Shown: in pieces, positions 1 through 7,791 of the stretch
Position numbering within the stretch: the stretch's first letter is position 1
How the letters are laid out: each line of letters starts with the position of its first letter
Assembly (NCBI GenBank): GCA_964606895.1
Contig: CAZSHX010000003.1
Span: forward strand, 47,292-111,291
Length of the DNA: 64,000 bases
Source of the DNA: CAZSHX01 sp964606895
Lineage (GTDB): Bacteria > Bacteroidota > Ignavibacteria > Kapaibacteriales > UBA2268
Reading direction: 5' to 3'
Position numbers and translations under genes: made by a program
Notes under the pieces: model-generated
Told to the model about the DNA's origin: nothing
The model's input: only the letters and a program-made list of their open reading frames with translations
Database searches by the model: none

Positions 1-1940
1 CTGACTGCAACGCTGTCCAATCCGGCATACTTCCATGTTGTACCCAAATCATCCGAAACATAAACACCCCAACTTGTTCCGTTGTAGTAAACAGGGGTGA
101 AGTTGACATAAAGAGCACCTGTAGAATCAAAAGCCAATGTAGCTATATCCGTTGATGAAAAAGGAGGTAATGGTATACTTTTCCATGAATTTTCTGTAAT
201 ATCCTGTGAATATAAGGAAGAAACACCAAGTTTATTTATCAATGAACCTGCGAACATTTTTCCTTTTGAGTTTACCGTGAAAGTATTTATAAGTGCATCA
301 CCCAAACCTGAAGTATCCGGAACCCAATTCCCGCCAACAAATTGATTTTTTTTGAAAACAGCTGGCTGCAGAATTTGTTGTCCGGTATAGGAGAATGTAC
401 TAAAAAATAAATTTGATTTGGCATCAGAGCCAAAATTAGCTAATACTTTAAATTGGTTAGTTCCTGCGGCTGTTAAGTTTGCTCCGGTAGTATCAGGATT
501 CCATTCAGCAAAAGGAGTTCTTGAATATATTCTTATCGGGTTAGTACCCGAAGAAGTCAAACCAAAATGCTGATTTGAGAATTCATCCACGAAAAATGCC
601 GTAGCAAAGAACCCGGTGGAAACAGGTACAATTGAAATACCCAAAGTATCATAATTCCAAGTAACTCCCGCATCGGTACTCTTCAGCACATTTGCCTGAT
701 GAGTCTGTCCGGTTCCTGAAGCAGTTTCCTGCATAAATAAATTGCCGAACATATCCCTTTTGATGATTTTACCACTTAAAAACCCGGTTTGGGGATACCT
801 CTTTATCCAGTCACTTGTTGAACTTGACTGCGAATAGACACCAAAACCGGTACTTACAACTGCTTTCTCATTTCCAAGAAAGTGGAGGCTGTAAATATTT
901 TCGGACATAATTCCAGCATAAGCAGGCGAACAATTATCACCTGAAGTTAAACTTGAATAAACGCAATAGTTAGTTGCGGCTTCAAGGGTTGAATCTCCCC
1001 GGACATCATTATAAACGAGAGTTGTACCAACTGAATTACGCAAATTTGTATCTATTCTAATCCATGCGGGTTCAGAGGTTTTTTTGCGATATAAAGTTGT
1101 GGATTGATTTCCACCCATAGCATATTTTGTTCCATAGCTGTCATCCCCGAAACGAGTTACACTGAAGTTGCCAAATCCGGTTGTATCTCGGCTCCATGTT
1201 GTCCCATTATCAATTGAAAGAAATGGACCCTTTGTGCTTGTTGCCACATAAAGTCCGGAGTTGTTGCGACAGTTGAAGATTGTTAAGCAGTTTAAAGTTG
1301 AATCGAATGAATTTACTTTTGTCCATTGGCTTGAAGTATCAATAATACTATAAACTCCTTTTGAAGTAGCGGCAATTACAGTATTATTATTCAAAAAGCA
1401 TATATCGGAAACCGTAATATTTTTCAAACCCAAGGTATCGGCAAACCAACCGTTGTTATCCTTGCGGTTGACCCAAACTCTGCTGTTATTCAGAAGGAAT
1501 GCGAAATTTGAACTGATTAATTTTTTGGGGCGGATAGATGTTGTCCCAGGACCAGGAAAAATTTTTGTAGTTTCGAAAGTTTGATTCAAAGGATTGAATG
1601 TGAAGTATAAGGTTGTTGCATTATCAAGAAGAACCCACAGAGTACGCTTTTTCCCTGTTTCACCATATTGAAAGTTCATATCAGTAATGGTTCTGCCCGG
1701 ATCGGTCTGATACAAAAATTTGCTTTTGGACCATCCGATGTTATCCCAATTTTTTGAGGAATAGATAGAAGTATTTGTGCAGACAATACGATACTGAATT
1801 CCATCAACAGTAGCAATTGAGAGCCTTCTGGTTTGCTCGCCGTCTGCCGTTGGGAATCTTTGAGAATATAAGTTAGTAGCAATAAATAGTAACATGCAAA
1901 CAATTACTATTCGAGAAAAAAATGTATAAAGTTTTCGCAT
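1..1940 (-). CDS. Secreted BNR/Asp-box repeat protein, 5' part only (runs off left edge)
   Basis: The reverse strand is open from an ATG at 1940 to the window edge, giving about 646 residues without the C-terminus. The N-terminus is a signal peptide (MRKLYTFF, a hydrophobic stretch, then NLYSQ|RFP). The body holds scattered Asp-box turns such as SIDNGTTW and SDDLGTTW, as in sialidase/sortilin-type beta-propellers. A GGAG-like sequence (caggagctaaggat) precedes the start. It is built like the two large proteins at 10291 and 13574, which end in T9SS sorting domains, so this is probably also a type IX cargo protein. That cannot be verified because the end lies outside the window. The substrate is unknown; Asp boxes alone do not show sialidase activity. 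Confidence 0.8.
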   Translation of the reverse strand, partial: MRKLYTFFSRIVIVCMLLFIATNLYSQRFPTADGEQTRRLSIATVDGIQYRIVCTNTSIYSSKNWDNIGWSKSKFLYQTDPGRTITDMNFQYGETGKKRTLWVLLDNATTLYFTFNPLNQTFETTKIFPGPGTTSIRPKKLISSNFAFLLNNSRVWVNRKDNNGWFADTLGLKNITVSDICFLNNNTVIAATSKGVYSIIDTSSQWTKVNSFDSTLNCLTIFNCRNNSGLYVATSTKGPFLSIDNGTTWSRDTTGFGNFSVTRFGDDSYGTKYAMGGNQSTTLYRKKTSEPAWIRIDTNLRNSVGTTLVYNDVRGDSTLEAATNYCVYSSLTSGDNCSPAYAGIMSENIYSLHFLGNEKAVVSTGFGVYSQSSSTSDWIKRYPQTGFLSGKIIKRDMFGNLFMQETASGTGQTHQANVLKSTDAGVTWNYDTLGISIVPVSTGFFATAFFVDEFSNQHFGLTSSGTNPIRIYSRTPFAEWNPDTTGANLTAAGTNQFKVLANFGSDAKSNLFFSTFSYTGQQILQPAVFKKNQFVGGNWVPDTSGLGDALINTFTVNSKGKMFAGSLINKLGVSSLYSQDITENSWKSIPLPPFSSTDIATLAFDSTGALYVNFTPVYYNGTSWGVYVSDDLGTTWKYAGLDSVAV

Positions 1941-2266
1941 ATCCTTAGCTCCTGATAAATAAAAATAAAAAGTCAACTTTGTTTTACAAATAAACAAATT
2001 AGTTTTAACTAAACAAAATAATATTTTTTATATTGTAAAAATTTGATTTTTTTTAGATTTTACCGACGATATTTTATTTCCAATCATTTCATTCTGATAA
2101 TATGCAGGACAGTAGGTAATACCAAGCCTTATTCTTTCTTGTAATTATCTTTCTCAAAACGAAGAATCAATTTTAAGTTTCAAAATGTGCAATTAATCCT
2201 TCGAAGGCAAAGAACACGAAATAGCAAGCCCAATTTAACAATTAGGAGCTTTAACTTTACAATCGC
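1941..2266. other. Gene-free AT-rich stretch between secreted protein and IS copy
   Basis: This 326-bp stretch is the upstream region of the reverse-strand secreted protein. I see no ORF worth calling, no clear hairpin and no RNA gene. It ends where the truncated IS begins, so part of the original upstream context may have been displaced by the insertion. Confidence 0.6.
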
Positions 2267-2980
2267 CTAATAGCCTGTAGATAAAGACAAAAACTGAAAA
2301 ACAAGCAAAAATTCCGATAATTTCAGAAAAACACGTTTTGTGAAAAAGAAATAAAATATGAGGCTGAAATTGTCTAATAATCGAATTTGAAAACGCCAAA
2401 TGCAGTTGAGAATCCAAGATAAGAAGAAATTTGAGTTGGCAAGGGACTGTTTAGGTGTTCCAATGCCGAATAACTTTCTCATAAGAAGAGAAAGGTTGTA
2501 GCTCGCCACAGCGATTCTATATCGCTTCAGTATGTTTTCGTTTTTGCTAAGAGTGGTTCTTTGCTGACCGCCTGAGTCAAGTACTTGAGCAAAACTTCGC
2601 TCAACCTGCGATCCGCGTAGTCCCAGAAGTGCCTTACCTTCCTTGCTTTTTACTTCGGCTTTTGCGAAACGCAGTGGTATTCTTTCTTCAATAGTAAGCT
2701 TTTCCAGATTACGATTGTAAATGAAGTCGGGAATTACTGTCATAACGTCCATATCATGAATTGCTTGAATCTCAGTCGCTTTAAAATATCCTTTGTCCGA
2801 TGTAACTGTCTGAATCTGTAAAACAGTTGTAGGGTCTTCAGCTATGTCGTTAAGTCTGATCTGGGCATTAATAATACGTTCGGAAAGCTCGCTTGAATCG
2901 GCTTGATTACAGTGAAGCATGTTTACTTCTATTATTGCACCTGTGACAGGGGCAACATTAAGGTCAAATTTTGAGTTCAT
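2267..2980 (-). pseudogene. C-terminal half of DDE transposase (copy 1)
   Basis: This 237-aa ORF resembles the second half of the IS1182/IS5-like DDE transposases. It has a VTGAIIEV strand, then TSDKGYF carrying the middle catalytic Asp, then LRGSQVERSFAQVLDSGG with the conserved Glu in the VERSF segment, and LLMRKLFGIGTP near the family's normal C-terminus. The first catalytic Asp and the roughly 200-residue N-terminal region are missing, because an in-frame TGA lies about 16 codons upstream of the ATG and the IS end follows. The last ~60 hydrophobic residues look like read-through into IS-terminal DNA. It is unlikely to be an active transposase by itself. The family name is an estimate from recalled motifs. 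Confidence 0.75.
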
Positions 2981-3119
2981 GAGTGGGAATCCACATTGAT
3001 GTTTGTTTTGGTATCTTTTTCTTCTTAATCATTATGATCTTCGATATTTGTTATATATTTTATACCATTAAGACTTAAATCGTGTTTATTGTTGTATTGA
3101 TTAATCAACAGGCTCTTAA
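2267..3119 (-). mobile_element. Truncated insertion sequence, copy 1 (853 bp)
   Basis: The 853 bp here match 19817-20669 base for base as far as I can read (constant offset 17550). The flanks differ completely, so these are element boundaries. The ends form an imperfect terminal inverted repeat: cTAAtAGCCTGTaGAT on the left against tTAAgAGCCTGTtGAT read inward from the right. No target-site duplication is obvious at either copy. The only meaningful ORF is the C-terminal half of a DDE transposase, so the element is an internally deleted, probably non-autonomous derivative. Confidence 0.85.
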
Positions 3120-3280
3120 ACTCTTCAACAATAAAGCAACTAAAACCTCAACTCTTTGAAATACATAATTCTTCTCTTCCGTACAGGACGGAACTTCTTG
3201 GGCAGTTTTTTTTTCTACCGAGCTTTTGTCACTACGTCACAATGAAAATTGTTGATTATCGAGGATTGAGCTTGGGAATG

Positions 3281-3421
3281 TCTGAATCGCAGATTATTTG
3301 GTTTAAAGGATTCCACGGATTTTCAAGAATATATTGGAAAGATGTCCTACATGTGCCAGATGTAGGACATCTGATAAACATATCCTCTTAATCCCGAAAT
3401 CCTTTTAATCAGTGATTCAGA
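3281..3421. repeat. 141-bp inverted-repeat element with a central REP-like hairpin
   Basis: The outer arms TCTGAATCGCAGATTA (3281-3296) and TAATCAGTGATTCAGA (3406-3421) are inverted copies agreeing at 14 of 16 positions. Inner parts are also loosely inverted (GGATT/AATCC blocks). At the centre is the 31-nt hairpin 3341-3371. The block ATCCTCTTAATCCC on the right side also occurs inside the ~240-bp modules near 37.5, 38.8 and 39.1 kb. The rest of 3120-3517 shows nothing else I can name. Confidence 0.55.
3341..3371. repeat. REP-like 31-nt hairpin H1
   Basis: GATGTCCTACAT and ATGTAGGACATC pair perfectly over 12 bp around a GTGCCAG centre. Same family as 7691-7721 and 37709-37739, which share GATG...TGCCAG...CATC and differ by compensatory stem changes. 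It lies downstream of the porX-like gene (reverse strand), but no T-run follows, so a terminator role is doubtful. Confidence 0.75.
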
Positions 3422-3517
3422 AATTTGAATTGGTATTAAAAATTATTGATTATTTCAAAAAAAAAGTCCGGCACTTTTTCAAATGCACGACTTTTTAAGA
3501 TTTATTTAAAAGAATAA

Positions 3518-5092
3518 TTATCTTGGTTCCATCTCAATCACTGGAATAATCATTTCTTCGAGCGAAATGCCGCCGTGCTGGAAACTGTCGCGGTATTTCT
3601 GAAGATAAAAATGAAAATCAGTAGGATAGACAAAATAATAATCTTCCTTTGCAATGATGTTATTAACCGTCAATCCTAATCGGGGAAGCCTGAAATCCGT
3701 CGGGTCTTTGATTGACATCGCATGGCGGTCGTCTGCCTTAACATTCTTCCCGAATTTATAGCGGAGACATGTTGAAGTGTCCTTGTCGCCGATAACCTTA
3801 ACGCCCCGCATACAGCGAATCGAACCGTGGTCGGTGGTTAGAACGATTTTAACATTTTTAATTTCCGAAATTGCTTTCAGCATTCCAAACAATGATGAAT
3901 GCTGGAACCACGACTGAGTCAGCGAGCGGTAAGCAGGTTCATCTGGTGCAATTTCTTTCAGAATGGCATAGTCCGAACGCGAATGGGCAATCATATCAAC
4001 CGAATTAACAACAATCGAAGTCAGATGGTTGTTTGCATATTTCATAATTTCGGATTCGACTTTCTTACCAAATTCTGTATCATGAATTTTGACATAAGCA
4101 GTGTTAGTTTTTAACTTTACTCTTTTTCTTTTCAACTGCTCGTCCAAAAGTTCCTTTTCAAAAGAATTCAGCTTATGTTCTTCGGTATTCATTTCATTAA
4201 TCCAATATTGCGGATAATTTTTTTGAATATCGGCAGGATAGAGTCCTGCAAAAATTGAATTTCTTGCATAAGGGGTAGCTGTGGGCAAAATCGCTGAATA
4301 ATAATCTTTTTTGAATGTGTAAAATGGACGGAGAAGTTCTTCCATCATGAGCCACTGGTCAACACGAAGGCAGTCAATCACGAAAAAGAAAACAGGGTCG
4401 CCCGATTTGAGATGAGGCACAAGAAATTTTTCGACAATATCAGGCGAAAACACAGGTTTGTCTTCATTATCTTTTGAAAAAATCCAATCCTTATAGTTGT
4501 CTTCAACAAATTTGGAATAAGCCGAATTGCACTCTCGCCACTGGTCCAGAAGTGTCTGCTGGAAACCAAGCTGAGGAAAACGGTCCAGTTCTATTGACCA
4601 GTTAACCAGCTTCAGATAAATATCACGCCAGTCTTCCCAGTATAATCTGTCGTAAAGTCGTTGGGTGATCTCGGTAAAGCCCTGCAAATATCTTTGAGTA
4701 ATAGATTCCTGACTAATGCGGTCGGACTCGAGAAATTTCTTGCAAGCGGCAAGAATTTGAGTCGGATTTACAGGTTTTGTAAGATAATCGTCAATTTTTT
4801 TACCGATTGCATCTTCCATAACGCTTTCTGCTTCATTTTTGGTAACCATAACGACAGGCGTGGAAGGGTCAATCTCTTTCAGAACAGGCAGGGCATCAAG
4901 CCCGCTCATGCCAATCATTGACTCATCGAGGAAAGTCAGGTCGTAATGGTTATGCCTGTAAAGCTCGATGGCATCCTCACCGTTTGTGGCGGTAGAGACT
5001 GTGTAGCCGCGTTGTTCGAGTAAAAATATATGAGGCTTCAAAAGCTCAATTTCATCATCTATCCAAAGAATCTTACCTTTGGTTTGTTCCAT
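3518..5092 (-). CDS. porX: PorX-type response regulator with PglZ/alkaline-phosphatase-like effector domain
   Basis: 524 aa. Residues 1-120 are a receiver domain: the acidic pair in WIDDE (12-13), the phospho-acceptor Asp56 in FLDES, the VTKN segment, and the Lys in TKPVNP. A helical linker follows, then a PglZ/alkaline-phosphatase-fold domain with FFVIDCLRVDQW, the LPTATPYARN segment that carries the nucleophile-position Thr, and the metal-site TTDHGS. This architecture is that of PorX, the regulator of type IX secretion genes in Porphyromonas and Flavobacterium; its effector domain has reported phosphodiesterase activity on oligonucleotides. I start at 5092, not the in-frame ATG at 5134, because GGAG lies 8 nt upstream and the product then begins directly with the receiver fold. 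No PorY-like kinase is adjacent. Confidence 0.9.
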   Translation of the reverse strand: MEQTKGKILWIDDEIELLKPHIFLLEQRGYTVSTATNGEDAIELYRHNHYDLTFLDESMIGMSGLDALPVLKEIDPSTPVVMVTKNEAESVMEDAIGKKIDDYLTKPVNPTQILAACKKFLESDRISQESITQRYLQGFTEITQRLYDRLYWEDWRDIYLKLVNWSIELDRFPQLGFQQTLLDQWRECNSAYSKFVEDNYKDWIFSKDNEDKPVFSPDIVEKFLVPHLKSGDPVFFFVIDCLRVDQWLMMEELLRPFYTFKKDYYSAILPTATPYARNSIFAGLYPADIQKNYPQYWINEMNTEEHKLNSFEKELLDEQLKRKRVKLKTNTAYVKIHDTEFGKKVESEIMKYANNHLTSIVVNSVDMIAHSRSDYAILKEIAPDEPAYRSLTQSWFQHSSLFGMLKAISEIKNVKIVLTTDHGSIRCMRGVKVIGDKDTSTCLRYKFGKNVKADDRHAMSIKDPTDFRLPRLGLTVNNIIAKEDYYFVYPTDFHFYLQKYRDSFQHGGISLEEMIIPVIEMEPR

Positions 5093-5327
5093 TTTAATAA
5101 CTCCAGAAAATTGATAAAAAAAACGGAGTAGCAATTTTTGGCAGAGTAATTTTTTTCATTAGTTAAACATTCTATTCGTTCAATGTGAAGTAATAAGCCT
5201 GATTTTATTTTATAAAGCATGATTTTCCAATAAAAACAGTACTTCTTCTTTTATAGAGTCTGAAAATATATTATTTTGCAAATTCTATTTGAAACAAATA
5301 TTTAATAAATAAATTCAGGTTATTATT

Positions 5328-6401
5328 ATGAAAAAATTCAGCTTATTCTTTGCTGTCATGTTCTTTGCAATCGTATTCGTTACCTTTTCAATCGAAAAGC
5401 CAAAGATTAAAATTCTTGAAAGAAATGATGTATCCATGTCAATTAAATGGGATGATAACAACAGTTCCAAAAAAATAATTGTTGTCCACACCAAAAAAGA
5501 CAATGCTGTTAAGCCGGCTTTGGAAAAGACTTACAAGCCCGTTTCAGGTTTCGATTCATCTTTAACTGAATCCTACACAGGCTTAGGCAATTTAGTAGTT
5601 TATTCAGGGAATGATAAAACAGGTACTATTAAGCTTTCAAATACAAATGCCGATACCGATTACGAAATTGATTTCTATTATGTAAATGAATCAAATAAAA
5701 CTTTTGAAAATAAAGGCAATCCCTTTACCGAATCATTTTTTACTTCGGCAGTCAAACCTTCCAAAGGTACCCGTAATGTTGCTTTTACTAAAGTGAGTGA
5801 CACTCAGTTTGAGATCAACTGGAAAAGAGGCGACGGGAAAAAATGTATCATGATAATTAAAAAAGGCAAGGGTGGACTGACTCTTCCTGTAAATGGAACT
5901 GAGTACAAAGCCAGCGAAGAATTCGGAAAAGGTTCTAAAACCGACAAAGACAGCACTTTTGTTGTTTATTCGGGTTCCGGAAATGATGTTACAGTTAAAA
6001 ATCTTCAGCCTAATACTTTCTACACGATGCAGGTGGTGGAATACAACGGTTCCGGCGAAAAAATTAATTATCAGTCAGCTACAGGTTTTTTTAATCCCAA
6101 CAACAGAACAACACTACTCGAAACACCAACATTATATAATGCCGAAAATATTACCGAATCTTCATTTGTTGCCAAATGGAAAAAGGTTGACGGAGCTGAT
6201 GTTTACGAACTTGATTTGGGTTATGACAAGGAATTTCAGAAAATGCACCCCGATTTCACTGCCATTGATGTAGGAAATATTAATGAATATATGTTCGAAG
6301 AATTGAAACCCGGCAAATATTATCTTCGTGTTCGTGCTTTCGGGAATAAGAATCACAGCGAAAATTCAAAACCCATTCAATTCGAACTAAAAGCGAAATA
6401 A
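5328..6401 (+). CDS. Exported fibronectin type III-like repeat protein
   Basis: 357 aa with an N-terminal signal segment (MKKFSLFFAVMFFAIVFVTF). Three FN3-like beta-sandwich units can be seen: roughly 25-140, 145-260 (ending in NLQPNTFYTMQVVEYNG, a typical FN3 F-G strand pattern) and 265-355 (FEELKPGKYYLRVRAFG). No catalytic motif and no T9SS C-terminal domain is visible, so it is probably a periplasmic or surface binding/scaffold protein. It is followed 65 bp later by pgk on the same strand; co-transcription is possible but unproven. The ligand is unknown. Confidence 0.75.
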   Translation: MKKFSLFFAVMFFAIVFVTFSIEKPKIKILERNDVSMSIKWDDNNSSKKIIVVHTKKDNAVKPALEKTYKPVSGFDSSLTESYTGLGNLVVYSGNDKTGTIKLSNTNADTDYEIDFYYVNESNKTFENKGNPFTESFFTSAVKPSKGTRNVAFTKVSDTQFEINWKRGDGKKCIMIIKKGKGGLTLPVNGTEYKASEEFGKGSKTDKDSTFVVYSGSGNDVTVKNLQPNTFYTMQVVEYNGSGEKINYQSATGFFNPNNRTTLLETPTLYNAENITESSFVAKWKKVDGADVYELDLGYDKEFQKMHPDFTAIDVGNINEYMFEELKPGKYYLRVRAFGNKNHSENSKPIQFELKAK

Positions 6402-6466
6402 GAATTTTAAAGCAGATCAATCTTATTGAATTTTAGAATTATCTTTAATAATTGCAGGAGAACAAA

Positions 6467-7657
6467 ATGATTAGAACTATAGACACCATGATTTTCACCC
6501 ATAAACTTGTGTTAATCAGAGTTGATTTCAATGTTCCATTGGATGAGAATAACAAAATTACTGACGATACAAGGATTAACGAATCATTGTCTACCATCAA
6601 CAAAGTTATTGACGACGGCGGGATTCCTGTTCTGATGTCACACCTTGGAAGACCAAAGGGCGAGAGAAATATGAAATATTCTCTCAAACCGGTTGCTGAT
6701 TATCTTGAAAATCATTACGGTTACGATGTTATTTTCGCTGAAGATTGTATTGGCGAATCGGCAAAAGCCGCAGTAAAAAAAGCTGAAATAGGCCAGATTG
6801 TTTTGCTCGAAAACCTCCGCTTTTACAAAGAAGAAGAAAAGAATGATTTGGAATTTGCCCGAAAACTTGCCGATTTGGGCGATGCCTATATTAATGATGC
6901 ATTCGGTACTGCTCACCGTGCTCATGCCAGCACAGCGGCAGTAGCGTCCTTTTTCACCGACAGGTTTGCAGGCAAGCTCCTTACTGACGAAATTGAATAT
7001 CTTGGCAAAGCTGTTCAGAATCCACGCAGACCTTTTGTCGCAATTTTGGGCGGTGCGAAAATTTCAGGTAAGATTGATGTTATTGATAATCTCATGGATA
7101 AATGCGATGCAATCCTTATCGGCGGTGGAATGATGTTTACTTTTTACAAAGCAATGGGACTTGAAATCGGGAAATCAATTCTTGAAGCTGATAAGGTTCA
7201 ACTTGCTAGTGAAATTCTTGAAAAAGCAAAAAAGAAAAACATCAGATTGCTATTACCTCAGGATGTTACAATTGCTAACAGCTTTTCGAACGATGCTGAA
7301 ACTAAAATTGTTCCCTTTAATGAAATACCTGCCGATTGGTTTGGAATGGATATTGGTCCATTAACTATGGCGACATTTGAAAAAGAAATTGTCGGAGCAA
7401 AAACTGTTATTTGGAATGGACCGATGGGGGTTTTTGAAATGGAGAATTTTGCCAAAGGCACTTTCTCTATTGCTCAATCCCTTGCCAAAGCAACCAATAT
7501 CGGTGCAATCACGATTGTCGGCGGCGGCGATTCTGCGGCGGCAATTTCTCAAATGAAATTCAAGAACAAAGTTACGCATGTTTCCACAGGCGGTGGTGCT
7601 TCGCTCGAATATCTCGAAGGTAAAATTCTGCCCGGCATTTCTGCTTTGGAAATATAG
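6467..7657 (+). CDS. pgk: Phosphoglycerate kinase
   Basis: 396 aa, the usual length. It transfers phosphate between 1,3-bisphosphoglycerate and ADP in glycolysis/gluconeogenesis. Visible landmarks: RVDFNVPL (18-25), SHLGRPKG in the substrate site, the LLENLRFY loop, the NDAFGTAHRAHAST block, GGAKISGKI, GPMGVFE, and the nucleotide-site GGGDSAAA near the C-terminus. ATG 6467 is preferred over an upstream TTG because CAGGAG (6455-6460) is correctly spaced before it. It converges on the glycosyltransferase gene downstream, with hairpin H2 in the gap. Confidence 0.97.
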   Translation: MIRTIDTMIFTHKLVLIRVDFNVPLDENNKITDDTRINESLSTINKVIDDGGIPVLMSHLGRPKGERNMKYSLKPVADYLENHYGYDVIFAEDCIGESAKAAVKKAEIGQIVLLENLRFYKEEEKNDLEFARKLADLGDAYINDAFGTAHRAHASTAAVASFFTDRFAGKLLTDEIEYLGKAVQNPRRPFVAILGGAKISGKIDVIDNLMDKCDAILIGGGMMFTFYKAMGLEIGKSILEADKVQLASEILEKAKKKNIRLLLPQDVTIANSFSNDAETKIVPFNEIPADWFGMDIGPLTMATFEKEIVGAKTVIWNGPMGVFEMENFAKGTFSIAQSLAKATNIGAITIVGGGDSAAAISQMKFKNKVTHVSTGGGASLEYLEGKILPGISALEI

Positions 7658-7690
7658 CTTTTTATTGGATATCAGAGATTTTTTTTATAA

Positions 7691-7721
7691 GATGCCCTAC
7701 ATCTGCCAGATGTAGGACATC
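7691..7721. repeat. REP-like 31-nt hairpin H2 between convergent genes
   Basis: GATGCCCTACATCTG and CAGATGTAGGACATC form a 15-position stem with one C/A mismatch around a single central C. It is followed by TTTATT. It sits between pgk and the reverse-strand glycosyltransferase and could contribute to termination, but it belongs to the same repeat family as H1 and H3. Confidence 0.7.
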
Positions 7722-7791
7722 TTTATTCTCTCAACCTGATCCAACTTGGAAAGAGAACAATTATCTTCCATGATATATACGAATCTATTCT

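Noticed and set aside
2235..2417. 60-aa ORF spanning the left IS end
   Set aside because: It is an alternative frame of the IS terminal region and lacks family features.
5093..5134. 14-residue N-terminal extension of the PorX-like protein
   Set aside because: It would translate through the GGAG ribosome site and does not belong to the receiver domain.
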